Shown one piece after another: positions 36,943 to 46,573 of a stretch of 64,000 nucleotides of DNA. A program made the position numbers and the translations under genes. Position 1 is the first letter of the stretch. Every line of letters starts with the position of its first letter. The notes beneath the pieces are model-generated. The model saw nothing but the letters and a program-made list of their open reading frames with translations. It ran no database searches and had not been told where the DNA came from. Source of the DNA: Edwardsiella hoshinae NBRC 105699 = ATCC 33379 (GTDB lineage Bacteria; Pseudomonadota; Gammaproteobacteria; Enterobacterales; Enterobacteriaceae); the NCBI RefSeq assembly GCF_000474215.1, contig NZ_BAUC01000015.1:1-64000 (forward strand), written 5' to 3'.

Positions 36943-37728
36943 ATGAGCGAGTCATTACAGCTAGAACGCAACGGCGCAATTCTGGAAATTACGCTAAACC
37001 GCCCCAAAGCCAATGCCATTGATGCCAAGACCAGCCTGGCGATGGGTGAGGCGTTTATCGCTTTTCGTGACGATCCGACGCTACGGGTCGCCATCATCAC
37101 CGGCGCTGGTGAGCGCTTCTTCTCTGCCGGTTGGGATCTGAAAGCTGCGGCTGAGGGCGAGGCCCCCGACGCGGATTTCGGTCCGGGCGGTTTCGCCGGC
37201 CTGACGGAGTTGTTCGATCTGGATAAGCCAGTGATCGCGGCGGTGAACGGCTACGCCTTCGGCGGCGGTTTCGAGCTGGCATTAGCGGCTGACATGATCG
37301 TGTGCGCCGAGAACGCCTGTTTCGCCCTGCCGGAAGCGAAGCTGGGTATCGTACCGGACAGTGGCGGCATGTTGCGTCTGCCGAAGTGCCTTCCCCCGGC
37401 GATCGCCTGCGAGATGATGATGAGTGGACGGCGTATGGAGGCAGAAGAAGCGTTGCGCTGGGGTATCGTCAATCGGGTGGTGCCGAACGCTAACCTGATG
37501 GCGACGGCGCGAGAGCTGGCGCAGCAGGTGGCTGAGAGCGCGCCGTTGGCGCTGGCGGCTCTGAAGGAGATCTTCCGCGCCACCGCCGAGTTGTCGGTGG
37601 AAGAGGGCTACCGTCTGACCCGTAGCGGCGTGCTGAAGCACTACCCGGCGGTATTGCACTCCGAGGACGCGCTGGAGGGGCCGCAGGCCTTCGCCGAAAA
37701 ACGCGCACCGGTCTGGAAGGGGCGTTAA
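36943..37728 (+). CDS. caiD: Carnitinyl-CoA dehydratase CaiD
   Basis: A crotonase-fold enzyme that interconverts carnitinyl-CoA and crotonobetainyl-CoA. The 261-residue product equals E. coli CaiD in length. It has [26 protein letters not shown], the oxyanion-hole [15 protein letters not shown] and the catalytic region [16 protein letters not shown] start at ATG 36943, with GGAG seven bases upstream; a longer frame from 36835 overlaps caiC and is unlikely. The spacer before it can form a hairpin. caiE, usually next, is absent. Confidence 0.96.
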   Translation: MSESLQLERNGAILEITLNRPKANAIDAKTSLAMGEAFIAFRDDPTLRVAIITGAGERFFSAGWDLKAAAEGEAPDADFGPGGFAGLTELFDLDKPVIAAVNGYAFGGGFELALAADMIVCAENACFALPEAKLGIVPDSGGMLRLPKCLPPAIACEMMMSGRRMEAEEALRWGIVNRVVPNANLMATARELAQQVAESAPLALAALKEIFRATAELSVEEGYRLTRSGVLKHYPAVLHSEDALEGPQAFAEKRAPVWKGR

Positions 37729-38352
37729 TCTCGGCCACATCCCGCCGCCCGGCGCGGCGGGATAGCCCCGCGTGGCGGGGCGTCGCATATCGGCACCCAA
37801 CAGGGGGGGAATATGCCGCCAGGCGGCGAGTGAGACATTCGGAACATCACCGCCGCTATGCCTTAATTAAAAAATATTTAACGATTAATTTTTACGATCC
37901 AAGTATCGTCCCATTCTTATTTCGCCTTATCCACGCGTCACGCTGGAAATATCTCTCGCCAGCGATTCCCCACGGCGTTGTCATCCGTCGGAAATGCGGG
38001 AGGCGCTACGCTAACGATGAAACTTGTATACGCCCCTTGATGTTGATGCTATCCATTTGATCTTCTTACTTCTAGTCGGCTAGGGCGGGGCACAGTCGAT
38101 CGGGGTGTTATTTTCTGGTTTCTGGTTTGTTTAATTGTTTTGAGTATCTGTTGTATTTATTCGCTCGCCGCTGATCATTGCTCGACTATTTATTTTGCGA
38201 ATGTGATTAACGCCAAATTTTATAATTTTATCGGTAGGAAAAATCATTGATGTCAGAAATAAATAAAGCATATGGCATTATATTCGCTAGCAGGATCTCG
38301 TGCGTGGATTGCAGGGGATAGCCTGTCGGCGATGACGGTAGCGAGAGGGACT
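37729..38352. other. Spacer after caiD with hairpins and a possible CRP site
   Basis: Two GC-rich hairpins directly follow caiD (about 37741-37761 and 37765-37782) and may end the cai transcript. Beyond them the DNA is AT-rich and gene-free; an open stretch at 37830-38060 has no ribosome-binding site or motif. A TGTGA at 38202-38206 with a poor right half may be a CRP site for the next gene. No caiE remnant is seen. Confidence 0.55.
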
Positions 38353-39891
38353 ATGGATATGATCGGGGATGCCACCCTGCGGGATGTGTGGCAGGCGCGC
38401 GCGCGCGACCAGGGGGAACAGTGTGCCTTGGTATATGAGGATCGCGACGGGGCGACGCAAGAGTACAGTTACCGCCAGATGCAGGTGGAGATCGTCAAGA
38501 CGGCCAACCTGTTCTTGTCATTGGGGGTCGAGAAAGGGGAGCGGGTGGGGTTGCAGATGCGCAACTGCCCGGAGTTTTTGTTCTGTTGGTTTGGCTTGGC
38601 CTATATCGGTGCTATCGCCGTGCCGATCAACACGGGTTATACCGCCGAGGAGTGCGAGTATCTGCTAGCGCGTTGTGGTGTCTCTCTCTTGGTCTGTCAG
38701 GCGGAGTTTTTGCCGCTGTATCACCGCACTCGCCCTGTGCTGCGCCATATCTTGAGCTGGGGAGCGGGTCAGGCGCAGGACTTCACGACCGCACGCGGCG
38801 TCCAAGCGGAAACCTTGTGCCGCACGGTGGCGCTCAGTAGTGACGATGTGGCCGAGATCCTATTTACTTCTGGAACCACCTCGGCGCCGAAAGGGGTCGA
38901 ATTGACCCATGCCAATCTGCTGTTTGGCGGTCACTATACCGCTTGGCAGGGGCAGATGACGGCGCGCGATCGTTATCTGAGCTGTATGCCTAACTTCCAC
39001 ATCGATTTTCAATGCAGCGCGGCGATGCCGATGCTGATGACCGGCGGCACCTTGATCCTGTTGGAAAAGTACAGCGCCCGTCGCTTCTGGCGTCAGATCT
39101 GCCTGCATCGTGCCACTTTCAGTCACGCCATTCCATTGATCGTCCGCACGCTGATGCTCCAACCGGTGCGTGCCTGGGAACGTCACCACTGTCTGCGCGA
39201 TCTGTTCTTTTACCTCAATATCAGCTTGGCGGAGAAGCGCGAATTCGAGCGGCGCTTTGCGGTGTCGTTGTTTAACTCCTACGGCATGACCGAGACGGTG
39301 GTCGGCGCCATCGGCGATACGCCAGGCCGCGAACGGCGCTATCCATCGATCGGTCGGCCAGGGATGGGCTATCAGGCGCGCATCGTCGATGCCCAGGGGC
39401 GGCCATTGCCGCCGCATCAGATCGGTGAGATCTGCTTGCGTGGCGTCGCCGGTCGCACCCTGTTTAAGGGCTATTATGACGATCCGCAGGCGACTGCCCG
39501 TCTGTTGCGCGAGGATGGGTGGTTGTACACCGGCGATACCGGCTATTACGATGATGAAGGCTGGTTCTATTTTGTCGATCGGGCGGTGAATCTGATTAAG
39601 CGCGCAGGAGAAAACGTCGCTTCCAGCGAGGTGGAGCGCGTACTGGAGCGCCATCCTGCGGTGTGTGAAGCGGCGGTGATCGGGGTTGAGGATGCGTTGC
39701 GCGATCAAGCGGTGAAAGCCATCGTTCAACTGATGCCGGGCGCCGAGGTAGCGGCCCAGACGCTGATCGAACATTGTGCGATGCATCTGGCTGCCTTCAA
39801 GGTGCCGACCCTCTTGGAATTCGTGACGGCGTTTCCGCGTACCTGCTCCGGCAAGGTTGACAAGAAACGCCTACGATTGTGTAGTGGTTGA
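38353..39891 (+). CDS. CaiC-like acyl-CoA ligase, second copy
   Basis: A 512-residue AMP-forming ligase, clearly related to the CaiC encoded at 35282-36841 over its full length, including the MDMIG start, [39 protein letters not shown] and the terminal TCSGKVDKK lysine. It is too diverged for a recent duplication. It lies 624 nt beyond caiD with its own promoter region, in the place of caiE. A broader or different betaine substrate is possible but unproven. I start at ATG 38353 by comparison with CaiC; earlier in-frame Mets exist at 38272 and 38332. Confidence 0.85.
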   Translation: MDMIGDATLRDVWQARARDQGEQCALVYEDRDGATQEYSYRQMQVEIVKTANLFLSLGVEKGERVGLQMRNCPEFLFCWFGLAYIGAIAVPINTGYTAEECEYLLARCGVSLLVCQAEFLPLYHRTRPVLRHILSWGAGQAQDFTTARGVQAETLCRTVALSSDDVAEILFTSGTTSAPKGVELTHANLLFGGHYTAWQGQMTARDRYLSCMPNFHIDFQCSAAMPMLMTGGTLILLEKYSARRFWRQICLHRATFSHAIPLIVRTLMLQPVRAWERHHCLRDLFFYLNISLAEKREFERRFAVSLFNSYGMTETVVGAIGDTPGRERRYPSIGRPGMGYQARIVDAQGRPLPPHQIGEICLRGVAGRTLFKGYYDDPQATARLLREDGWLYTGDTGYYDDEGWFYFVDRAVNLIKRAGENVASSEVERVLERHPAVCEAAVIGVEDALRDQAVKAIVQLMPGAEVAAQTLIEHCAMHLAAFKVPTLLEFVTAFPRTCSGKVDKKRLRLCSG

Positions 39892-39920
39892 CGTCGCCGA
39901 GTGAGTGGAGAGAAGCGCGC

Positions 39921-40148
39921 ATGTTACACAGGAAGTTGCCCGCCCGCGTCGATCAGGCGCGAGAGGAGACGGGGACGGAAGCGCGGGAAAATGCGGTGCA
40001 AGGGCTGCTGGCATTGCGTTATGCCGCTTGCGCCCGTTGTGGCCGGCGCATTCGCGTCCGTCTGCACAGCGTGTTAAGTCGTTGCCATACCTGGTGTCCT
40101 TATTGCCGAGAAAACGTGCCGCTGTGTCGTCCCTCTCTCGCCGAGTAG
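39921..40148 (+). CDS. Small zinc-ribbon-like protein
   Basis: A 75-residue protein with paired cysteines CARCGRR and CPYC spaced like a zinc ribbon, and a basic, Arg-rich first half. GGAGAG lies upstream of ATG 39921. It follows the second ligase by 29 nt on the same strand. I do not recognise a family; nucleic-acid binding is a guess. Translation is plausible, not certain. Confidence 0.5.
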   Translation: MLHRKLPARVDQAREETGTEARENAVQGLLALRYAACARCGRRIRVRLHSVLSRCHTWCPYCRENVPLCRPSLAE

Positions 40149-40261
40149 GCGTAGGCCTGCGAGGGGGCGGATGCGCGGCGTCCGGCGAGAGGCGTCGGCA
40201 TGCTATCCGCTCTCCAGAGAGGAGGCCGCGGCCTGACGGTCATATGTGTCGCGCCGCTGGC

Positions 40262-40873
40262 TCAGAGATTGCGGTAGGCGGTTTCAACCTTTTGCATATA
40301 GCGTGGTGCCTGGGCGGCAGGATGATGCTGGCGTACATGCCAGTGAAAGGCGGCTGGGCTGAGGCGGTTGATCATGGCGATGGCCGTTTGGCGATTCGAG
40401 GAGAAGGTGCGCAGTAACGCCCCGGCACCGTTGGCATAGGCTACCTCGGTGGCATAACGGCGAGTGAGAGGATCGTTGATCCAGTACAGCTGTTGATTTT
40501 GTAAAGCGCCGAGGTAGGCGGCACCGAGCTGAATGTTGGTGGCGGGATCGAACAGTTCATCGCGGTCCGGGCAGCCGCGCTTTCCCTGGTAACGGTAGGC
40601 GTCGCAACCTGCACCATCGGCCTTTAATTGCATCAGCCCGATGGCGTTGGAGGGGCTGACGGCGTTGGGATTATAGGACGATTCCACCTGGATGATAGCC
40701 TTGATCAGCTTGGGGTCGAGACGGTATTGCGCCGCTGCCGCCTGGATCATGCCATCGTAGGCATTGGGGTTATCGTTGGCTGCCGGTCGATGATGACGGC
40801 TGGAGCAGCCAGCTAGCATCAGCAGCAGTACGCCGATGCAGATCATAGAGATACGTTGCGTGGTGTGTGTCAT
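40262..40873 (-). CDS. mltE: Membrane-bound lytic murein transglycosylase E
   Basis: A lipoprotein endolytic transglycosylase that cuts peptidoglycan glycan strands at the outer membrane. The 203-residue length is that of E. coli MltE (EmtA). It has lipobox LAGCSS (Cys23), the catalytic Glu64 in KAIIQVESSYNPNAVS, the SLT-type motif SNAIGLMQLKA and VAYANGAGALLRTFSSN. It stands alone, convergent with the small zinc-ribbon gene. Confidence 0.92.
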   Translation of the reverse strand: MTHTTQRISMICIGVLLLMLAGCSSRHHRPAANDNPNAYDGMIQAAAAQYRLDPKLIKAIIQVESSYNPNAVSPSNAIGLMQLKADGAGCDAYRYQGKRGCPDRDELFDPATNIQLGAAYLGALQNQQLYWINDPLTRRYATEVAYANGAGALLRTFSSNRQTAIAMINRLSPAAFHWHVRQHHPAAQAPRYMQKVETAYRNL

Positions 40874-41004
40874 GAACTGGTGTCTCGCACTGGCCGCTGT
40901 AGCGACCGCTTCTCCCTGTGTCCGACCGCCGGCGGCGAGGCGCGGCGGTTCGACCTAGGATCATAGCGTGAATGCCGGTGTAGATCACGACACCAATTGT
41001 AACT

Positions 41005-42036
41005 TTACTCGACGCTCGCGGTCGCGATGCGATCGTAGCCGCGCCAGCGGTAGTTGAGTAGCGACAGTAGCCAGAACAAAATGAAGCCGCCGATAACCCA
41101 GAAGCCGACGTTGCCCATCTGGTCGTTGAGGCGTCCGATTAACTGCCAGAATTCCCCCTGTAGTTGCAGGCTGTCGGCGATCAGCCCCAACGCCTCCAAT
41201 CCGCCAATCACCAGTGCCACGCCCACCGAGGCGGCGGTGATGGTCATGTTATAGTACAGCTTGCGGATGGGGTGAGAGAAGGCCCAGCCGTAGGCACCGA
41301 CCATGACAAAATTATCCAGCGAGTCGACTAGTGCCATGCCGGCGGTGAATAAGGCCGGAAAGATCATCAGCGACCAGAGTGAGAGGCCGTGCGTGGCGGC
41401 GGAGGCTGAGATCCCCAGCAGGCCGACTTCGGTGGCGGTATCGAACCCTAGTCCGAATAGGAAGCCGACCGGGTACATATGCCAACTCTGGTTCACCAAG
41501 CGAAAGGTCCGCTGAAACAGGCGCGTCATCACTCCGCCGGGCAGGGGCATATCGGCCGCCAACGTGCTGTCTTGCCCACCGTTCCGGGTGAGGTGGCGGA
41601 ATTGGCGCCAGACGCCGAATAGGATGTGTAGATTCAGCAGCGCCATGGCCAGCAGGAACAGCGCCGATACCGCGGTACCGATCAGCCCTCCGTATTGATG
41701 CAGGCTATCGATGCGATCGCGGAAGGCAAGCGAGGTGAGGACGATAGCCAGACAGGCGAGCACTACGATGGTGGAGTGGCCGAGAGAGAAGAAGGCACCG
41801 ACGCCCAGTGGACGTTTTCCCTGCTGCATCAGCTTGCGTGTCACCGCATCGATGGCGGCGATGTGATCGGCATCGACCGCATGGCGTAGGCCGAAGCCAT
41901 AGGCCAATAGCGCCGCGCTCATCATGACGGCGTGTTGGTGAAAGGCCATGAAGGCCCATAGCCAGGCGGCGAGATTGACGGCGATGAGTAGGGCCAGTAG
42001 GGCCAGTCCGCGTTGTTTATCTGAGATCCCTTGCAT
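41005..42036 (-). CDS. Nickel/cobalt transporter, NiCoT (HoxN/NixA) family
   Basis: An inner-membrane nickel permease of 343 residues with eight helices. The signature RHAVDADHIAAID (residues 51-63) binds the metal; LGFDTATEVGLL and GMALVDSLDNFVM are the other family motifs. A NikR-type operator lies about 120 nt upstream, which supports nickel as the substrate. Nickel would serve urease, hydrogenases or glyoxalase; no such gene is in the window. Confidence 0.9.
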   Translation of the reverse strand: MQGISDKQRGLALLALLIAVNLAAWLWAFMAFHQHAVMMSAALLAYGFGLRHAVDADHIAAIDAVTRKLMQQGKRPLGVGAFFSLGHSTIVVLACLAIVLTSLAFRDRIDSLHQYGGLIGTAVSALFLLAMALLNLHILFGVWRQFRHLTRNGGQDSTLAADMPLPGGVMTRLFQRTFRLVNQSWHMYPVGFLFGLGFDTATEVGLLGISASAATHGLSLWSLMIFPALFTAGMALVDSLDNFVMVGAYGWAFSHPIRKLYYNMTITAASVGVALVIGGLEALGLIADSLQLQGEFWQLIGRLNDQMGNVGFWVIGGFILFWLLSLLNYRWRGYDRIATASVE

Positions 42037-42158
42037 GATGTGGTGTGTCTCCCGTGACGGCCGACGTTTCGCCCGGCCAATGATTCCGTGCCAGCTCCGT
42101 GCCGGCGTTTGTCTAGTGCGCCGCGTTATCGCAGGCGGTGTGGCGCTGGAGTAAAAAT

Positions 42159-42186
42159 GTATGATCTTTTTACTAAATTGTCATAA
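42159..42186. promoter_or_regulatory. NikR operator upstream of the nickel transporter
   Basis: GTATGA, exactly 16 bases, then TCATAA. The E. coli NikR operator is GTATGA-N16-TCATAC, so 11 of 12 half-site positions match with the right spacing. It would let NikR repress the transporter when nickel is plentiful. It lies 123-150 nt before that gene and within the divergent spacer shared with the aldo/keto reductase. Confidence 0.8.
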
Positions 42187-42338
42187 TGGTAAACGTATAT
42201 CTTTGTTACAGATTGTGCGATAAATGTTACGCCGTCAGCGGCGGATTGGCGGTCACTGTGGCATAGTGTTTCCTTGCTACGTGATAGGGTAGAGACCCTA
42301 AGCCGCCGGGTACCGTCCCGCAGAGACAGGAGTGAGTG

Positions 42339-43256
42339 ATGAAACAACTGACATTGGGCGCCGCTGGCCCACAGGTATCCGCTATCGCATTAGGCTGCAT
42401 GCGCTTGACAACGTTGGATGACGTTCAAGCCGCCAGCCTGATCGATCAGGCGCTGGCACTGGGGATCAACGTGTTCGACCATGCGGATATTTACGGTGCG
42501 GGAGAGTGTGAACGGCGTTTTGCCCGCGCCGTCCGCGCCCAAGGGGCGCGGCGTGAGACGATGTTTATCCAATCCAAATGCGGCATTCGCAGCGGATTTT
42601 ATGACAGTTCCTATCGTCATATCCTGGACTCGGTCGATGGCATCCTCCAGCGTTTGCAGTGTGACTATCTGGATATGTTGTTGCTACATCGTCCCGACAC
42701 CCTCATTGAGCCGCAAGAAGTGGCCGAGGCCTTTGCCCGGCTGGTGGAGCAGGGGAAGGTGCGCTCGTTCGGTGTCTCTAACTATGGGCCGCTACAGTTG
42801 GCGTTGTTGCAGAAGTTTCTGCCACAACCGCTGCGGGTCAACCAGATGCAGTTCGGCATCGCGCATGGCGGCATGGTGCGCAGCGGCATCAATGTGAATG
42901 TCGAGAGTGAGGCGGCCATCGATCGTAGCGGCGATGTGTTGCACTATTGTCGTCTGCACGACATCACCCTTCAGGTCTGGTCGCCGTTCCAATTCGGCAT
43001 GTTCAGCGGAGTCTTCCTCGATCACCCTGACTTTAGCGAGCTTAACCAAACGTTGGCGACGATCGCTGCCGAGTATGGCGTCAGTAAGACGACCTTGGCG
43101 ACGGCGTGGATTTTGCGCCATCCGGCGCAGATGCAGGTTATCGCGGGGAGTATGAATCCGGCACGTCTGGCGCAGATAAGCCAGGCGTGCACCGTGAATT
43201 TAAGCCGTGAGACTTGGTATCAGATTTATCGGGCGGCAGGTAATCCGTTACCGTAA
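42339..43256 (+). CDS. Aldo/keto reductase, YdhF-like
   Basis: A 305-residue NADPH-dependent oxidoreductase with an (alpha/beta)8 barrel. The catalytic tetrad can be read as Asp and Tyr in FDHADIYGAG, Lys in IQSKCGIR and His in LLLHRPD; VIAGSMNPARL is the cofactor-binding end. It most resembles YdhF; the natural carbonyl substrate is unknown. AGGAG is 6 nt from ATG 42339, preferred over GTG 42336. It shares a divergent spacer with the nickel transporter, but nothing shows common control. Confidence 0.87.
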   Translation: MKQLTLGAAGPQVSAIALGCMRLTTLDDVQAASLIDQALALGINVFDHADIYGAGECERRFARAVRAQGARRETMFIQSKCGIRSGFYDSSYRHILDSVDGILQRLQCDYLDMLLLHRPDTLIEPQEVAEAFARLVEQGKVRSFGVSNYGPLQLALLQKFLPQPLRVNQMQFGIAHGGMVRSGINVNVESEAAIDRSGDVLHYCRLHDITLQVWSPFQFGMFSGVFLDHPDFSELNQTLATIAAEYGVSKTTLATAWILRHPAQMQVIAGSMNPARLAQISQACTVNLSRETWYQIYRAAGNPLP

Positions 43257-43411
43257 CATCGCGCGAGAGAATTCGGATTTTCGCTGAATTTCCGCAGCTT
43301 CCTCCGGCAAAGGGTCGCATTTATTCACCAAGCTAACTATGATGGCGGAGGTAGACGAGAAGCGTATTGGTGTGGTGCGGTGACGGTGCGCGCCGTCCGG
43401 GGGAAGGTGTC

Positions 43412-43741
43412 ATGTCTGACTTGGAAGTACAACTGCGGAATTCATTGGCGGCGCTGGATGATTTGAAAGTGAGTTTTGAGCAGCAGCGCCAGGTCTGGCA
43501 GCAAGAGTGTGAGGGAATGCGCATGCAGTTGGCGCAGGCGCGTCAACGCGAGGCGGCGTTACTGCAACAGAATGAGCAGCTCACCCGCAAGTTGGTCGAT
43601 CTCGGTTCGTTGCCGGAGAATAATAGCCTACTACGCCAGTTTAAAATCGTGGGGAGCCATATTGAAGCGTTAGCGCGCGATGCGGCGGCGTTTAATGCTT
43701 ACCTGGCGACTTTACAGCCGCACGATATCAATCATCCCTGA
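43412..43741 (+). CDS. Coiled-coil MbeD/MobD-like small protein
   Basis: A 109-residue, strongly helical protein with heptads over residues 1-70 (SDLEVQLRNSLAALDDL, QARQREAALLQQNEQL) and no membrane segment. It resembles the MbeD/MobD plasmid mobilisation/exclusion family, whose chromosomal copies have no known role. GGGGAAGG precedes ATG 43412; the frame is open from 43367. No mob genes are near. Confidence 0.7.
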   Translation: MSDLEVQLRNSLAALDDLKVSFEQQRQVWQQECEGMRMQLAQARQREAALLQQNEQLTRKLVDLGSLPENNSLLRQFKIVGSHIEALARDAAAFNAYLATLQPHDINHP

Positions 43742-43955
43742 TCCTCTCATGCAGGCCGGGCCACATCTGCGCTCGGCGTCTTTTTTATCTTCCACGCTGG
43801 TGTGAGCGAGCCTGGCCGTCATCCTGGGTCGTTTAACTCTGTTACATCTTGGTTTTGCGCCGTTAGCCATTTTTACGGTTAATAACTCAGGTTTACTGTG
43901 GTGCTGTTTCTTCAGCCGCCTGAGCGGTGCTGTACACAACATTAAGAAGGTATTT

Positions 43956-44156
43956 ATGGAAGGTATTAGTATTACCAAGCTTCTGGTTATTGCCGTGCTG
44001 ATCGTCTTACTGTTTGGGACCAATAAGCTGCGTACGCTAGGCTCCGATCTCGGCGCAGCACTGAAGGGATTTAAGAAGGCGATGAACGATGAGACGCCGG
44101 CGGCTAAGAAAAACACGAACGATGATGCGACGCCGCGAGTCGAGCATAAAGAGTAA
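43956..44156 (+). CDS. tatE: Twin-arginine translocase subunit TatE
   Basis: A TatA-type single-span protein of 66 residues that helps form the Tat pore. It has the N-terminal helix [18 protein letters not shown], the conserved hinge [14 protein letters not shown], the amphipathic [10 protein letters not shown] and a charged tail. It lies next to lipA as in E. coli. Confidence 0.94.
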   Translation: MEGISITKLLVIAVLIVLLFGTNKLRTLGSDLGAALKGFKKAMNDETPAAKKNTNDDATPRVEHKE

Positions 44157-44250
44157 TCCGCTTAGCCGATGTCAGCGTGACGGGCGCGGGGAAGCGGGAA
44201 CAGGGCAAAGTTGTAACCAGTTTTGTCCATGCGACAACGTAGACAATATA

Positions 44251-44273
44251 AAGGGCTGACACTGTCAGCCCTT
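44251..44273. terminator. Hairpin between convergent tatE and lipA
   Basis: A perfect 10-bp stem (44251-44260 with 44264-44273) with a 3-nt loop and short T-rich flank, about 95 nt after tatE. Probably a terminator. Confidence 0.65.
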
Positions 44274-44425
44274 TGTCATTATCGCTCGCACAGCCAGAAG
44301 GTATCGGCTGGGCTGCATTCTTCCCTTGCTGGTTAGCGCTGGTCACTCCTCTACGTCACCACCCGCTACCGCCTACATTGATAGCGCCAGAGCTGAGCAC
44401 CTCGCGCGGCCCTGGTAGAGCGTGC

Positions 44426-45391
44426 TTACTTGACCTCGATACCTTGCGCCTGGAGATCGGCGTGGTAAGAAGAGCGTACGAAAGGGCCACAGGCGGCATG
44501 AGTGAAGCCCATCGCTAACGCCGCCGCTTTCATTTCGGCGAACTCATCTGGACTGACATAGCGCTGCACCGGCAGGTGATGGCGACTGGGTTGCAGGTAT
44601 TGTCCCAGGGTCAGCATAGTCACACCATGCGCGCGCAGATCGCGCATCACTTCGATGATCTCCTGGTTGGTCTCGCCCAGCCCAACCATCAAACCAGACT
44701 TGGTCGGGATATCCGGATGGCACTGTTTAAACTGTTGTAACAGGCGCAGCGACCACGCGTAATTGGCGCCGGGACGTACTTGGCGATAGAGACGCGGAAT
44801 GTTTTCCAGGTTGTGGTTAAACACGTCCGGCGGATTAGCGCTGAGGATCTCCAGGGCGCGATCCATCCGGCCACGGAAATCCGGCACCAGGGTTTCGATG
44901 CGGATCTGCGGGCTCTTGGCTCGGATGGCACGGATGCAGTCGGCGAAGTGCTGGGCGCCGCCGTCGCGCAGATCGTCGCGATCGACGGAGGTGATCACCA
45001 CGTAACGTAACCCCATGTCGGAGATGGTTTGAGCCAGTTTTTCCGGCTCATGCGCATCCGGTGCCAGCGGGCGACCATGCGCCACGTCGCAGAACGGGCA
45101 ACGACGGGTACAGATGGCGCCGAGGATCATGAAGGTGGCGGTGCCGTGGTTAAAACACTCGGCCAAGTTGGGGCAGGAGGCTTCTTCGCATACCGAATGT
45201 AGGCCATTCTTACGCATCGCCGCCTTGATGCCCTGAATGCGGCTGGAATCGGCCGGCAGTTTGATCTTCATCCATTCCGGCTTACGCAGTAGTTGCTCGC
45301 GCTCGACGGCGACGGATTTTACCGGGATCAACGCCATCTTGTCGGCGTCGCGGTATTTGACGCCACGCTCCATCTGAATTGGTTTACTCAT
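44426..45391 (-). CDS. lipA: Lipoyl synthase LipA
   Basis: A radical-SAM enzyme that inserts two sulfurs into octanoyl groups on the E2 and GcvH proteins. The 321-residue length is that of E. coli. [12 protein letters not shown] binds the auxiliary iron-sulfur cluster and CTRRCPFC the radical-SAM cluster. It overlaps the lipB stop by 8 nt, so the two are coupled. Confidence 0.98.
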   Translation of the reverse strand: MSKPIQMERGVKYRDADKMALIPVKSVAVEREQLLRKPEWMKIKLPADSSRIQGIKAAMRKNGLHSVCEEASCPNLAECFNHGTATFMILGAICTRRCPFCDVAHGRPLAPDAHEPEKLAQTISDMGLRYVVITSVDRDDLRDGGAQHFADCIRAIRAKSPQIRIETLVPDFRGRMDRALEILSANPPDVFNHNLENIPRLYRQVRPGANYAWSLRLLQQFKQCHPDIPTKSGLMVGLGETNQEIIEVMRDLRAHGVTMLTLGQYLQPSRHHLPVQRYVSPDEFAEMKAAALAMGFTHAACGPFVRSSYHADLQAQGIEVK

Positions 45392-46052
45392 AATCTTGCG
45401 GATTCCACTGGCTGTGCTCGAGCCGATGATAGCCGAGCAGTTGGGTAAAATGGTGTACCAGGCGGGGCTGGATCTGCGCCAGGGTGGCGCCGGGTTTCAG
45501 ATCGCTGACCTGCGTCATCTGCAATCCGGCATAGCCACAGGGATTGATTCGCTGGAAGGGGGCGAGATCCATGGCGATGTTCAGCGCTAAGCCATGGAAA
45601 GAGCACCCCTTGCGGATACGCAGACCGAGGGAGCAGATCTTCTTGCCATCGACATAAACGCCGGGGGCATCGGGACGCGGGTAGGCGTCTATGTCCCACT
45701 CGCCCAGAGTGCGCACCACGCTCTCCTCCAGCGCCGTGACCAGGTCGCGGACGCCGCAATGATGGCGGCGCAGATCGAGCAGGACATACATCACTTGCTG
45801 GCCGGGCCCATGGTAGGTGACCTGACCGCCACGATCGCTTTGGATCACCGGAATATCGCCGGGATTGAGCAGATGCTCGGCCTTGCCGGCTTGCCCTTGG
45901 GTAAACACGGCGGGATGCTCGACCAACCACAACTCATCTGGGGTATCGTGGCGGCGGCGATCGGTGAAAGTATGCATCGCTTGGGATACCGGCGCATAAG
46001 GCTGCAACCCCAGTTGACGCAGTATGAGAGTCTGTTGTTGCAATGGCGTCAT
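45384..46052 (-). CDS. lipB: Octanoyltransferase LipB
   Basis: Moves octanoyl from acyl-carrier protein to apo-lipoyl domains, the step before LipA. It has [25 protein letters not shown] and the catalytic Cys in [10 protein letters not shown]; the conserved Lys is in [13 protein letters not shown]. At 222 residues it is slightly longer at the C-terminus than E. coli LipB. The ybeF gene of E. coli is absent between lipA and lipB here. Confidence 0.97.
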   Translation of the reverse strand: MTPLQQQTLILRQLGLQPYAPVSQAMHTFTDRRRHDTPDELWLVEHPAVFTQGQAGKAEHLLNPGDIPVIQSDRGGQVTYHGPGQQVMYVLLDLRRHHCGVRDLVTALEESVVRTLGEWDIDAYPRPDAPGVYVDGKKICSLGLRIRKGCSFHGLALNIAMDLAPFQRINPCGYAGLQMTQVSDLKPGATLAQIQPRLVHHFTQLLGYHRLEHSQWNPQDYE

Positions 46053-46119
46053 CTTCAGGTTAAAAAATTGGTAAGGCCATTATACCGAGAGTCGCCCTCA
46101 GTCACCAGTGGCCGGGGGC

Positions 46120-46164
46120 AAAAAAGCGCGGCCCGGTAAGGCGATCATGCCGTACCGGGCCGCG
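46120..46164 (-). terminator. Rho-independent terminator after ybeD
   Basis: A perfect 12-bp GC-rich stem (46164-46153 with 46138-46127) followed on the minus strand by six T, 33 nt after the ybeD stop. It ends the ybeD transcript before lipB. Confidence 0.9.
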
Positions 46165-46196
46165 ACAAATGCTGTATTTTGGTTAATTAACTGTAA

Positions 46197-46460
46197 TTAC
46201 AGAACCATGCGGACGATCTCAATGTTGCCCAGCTCTTCGTACAGCGTCTCGACCTGCTCGATATGGGTTGCATTGATGGTGATGGAAACCGAGTGGTAGT
46301 TTCCCTTGCTACTCGGCTTCACCTGCGGGGTGTAGTCGCCCGGCGCATGGCGCTGTACTACTTCGACAACCTGATCGACCAGCTCAGGCTGTGCCAGCCC
46401 CATGACTTTATAGGTAAACTCGCACGGGAATTCGAGCAGCTCATTCAGTTTGGTTTTCAT
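46197..46460 (-). CDS. ybeD: YbeD (DUF493) protein
   Basis: An 87-residue cytoplasmic protein with an ACT-like alpha/beta fold: [21 protein letters not shown], then [15 protein letters not shown], ending IEIVRMVL. Length is that of E. coli YbeD. The function is not established. It lies downstream of dacA, as usual. Confidence 0.95.
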   Translation of the reverse strand: MKTKLNELLEFPCEFTYKVMGLAQPELVDQVVEVVQRHAPGDYTPQVKPSSKGNYHSVSITINATHIEQVETLYEELGNIEIVRMVL

Positions 46461-46573
46461 CTCAGCTCCAGCGTATTGCACTTTCTACCAATGATAACTC
46501 CCGCCGTGGCGGGAGTATGACTTATACAGTATGTGGGGGGCGGGGCGCCATTTTCAAGTCTGGCGCCCAGAAA

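Noticed and set aside
37830-38060. Open frame in the spacer after caiD, possibly a caiE remnant
   Set aside because: The translation shows no hexapeptide-repeat pattern of CaiE and no start signal.
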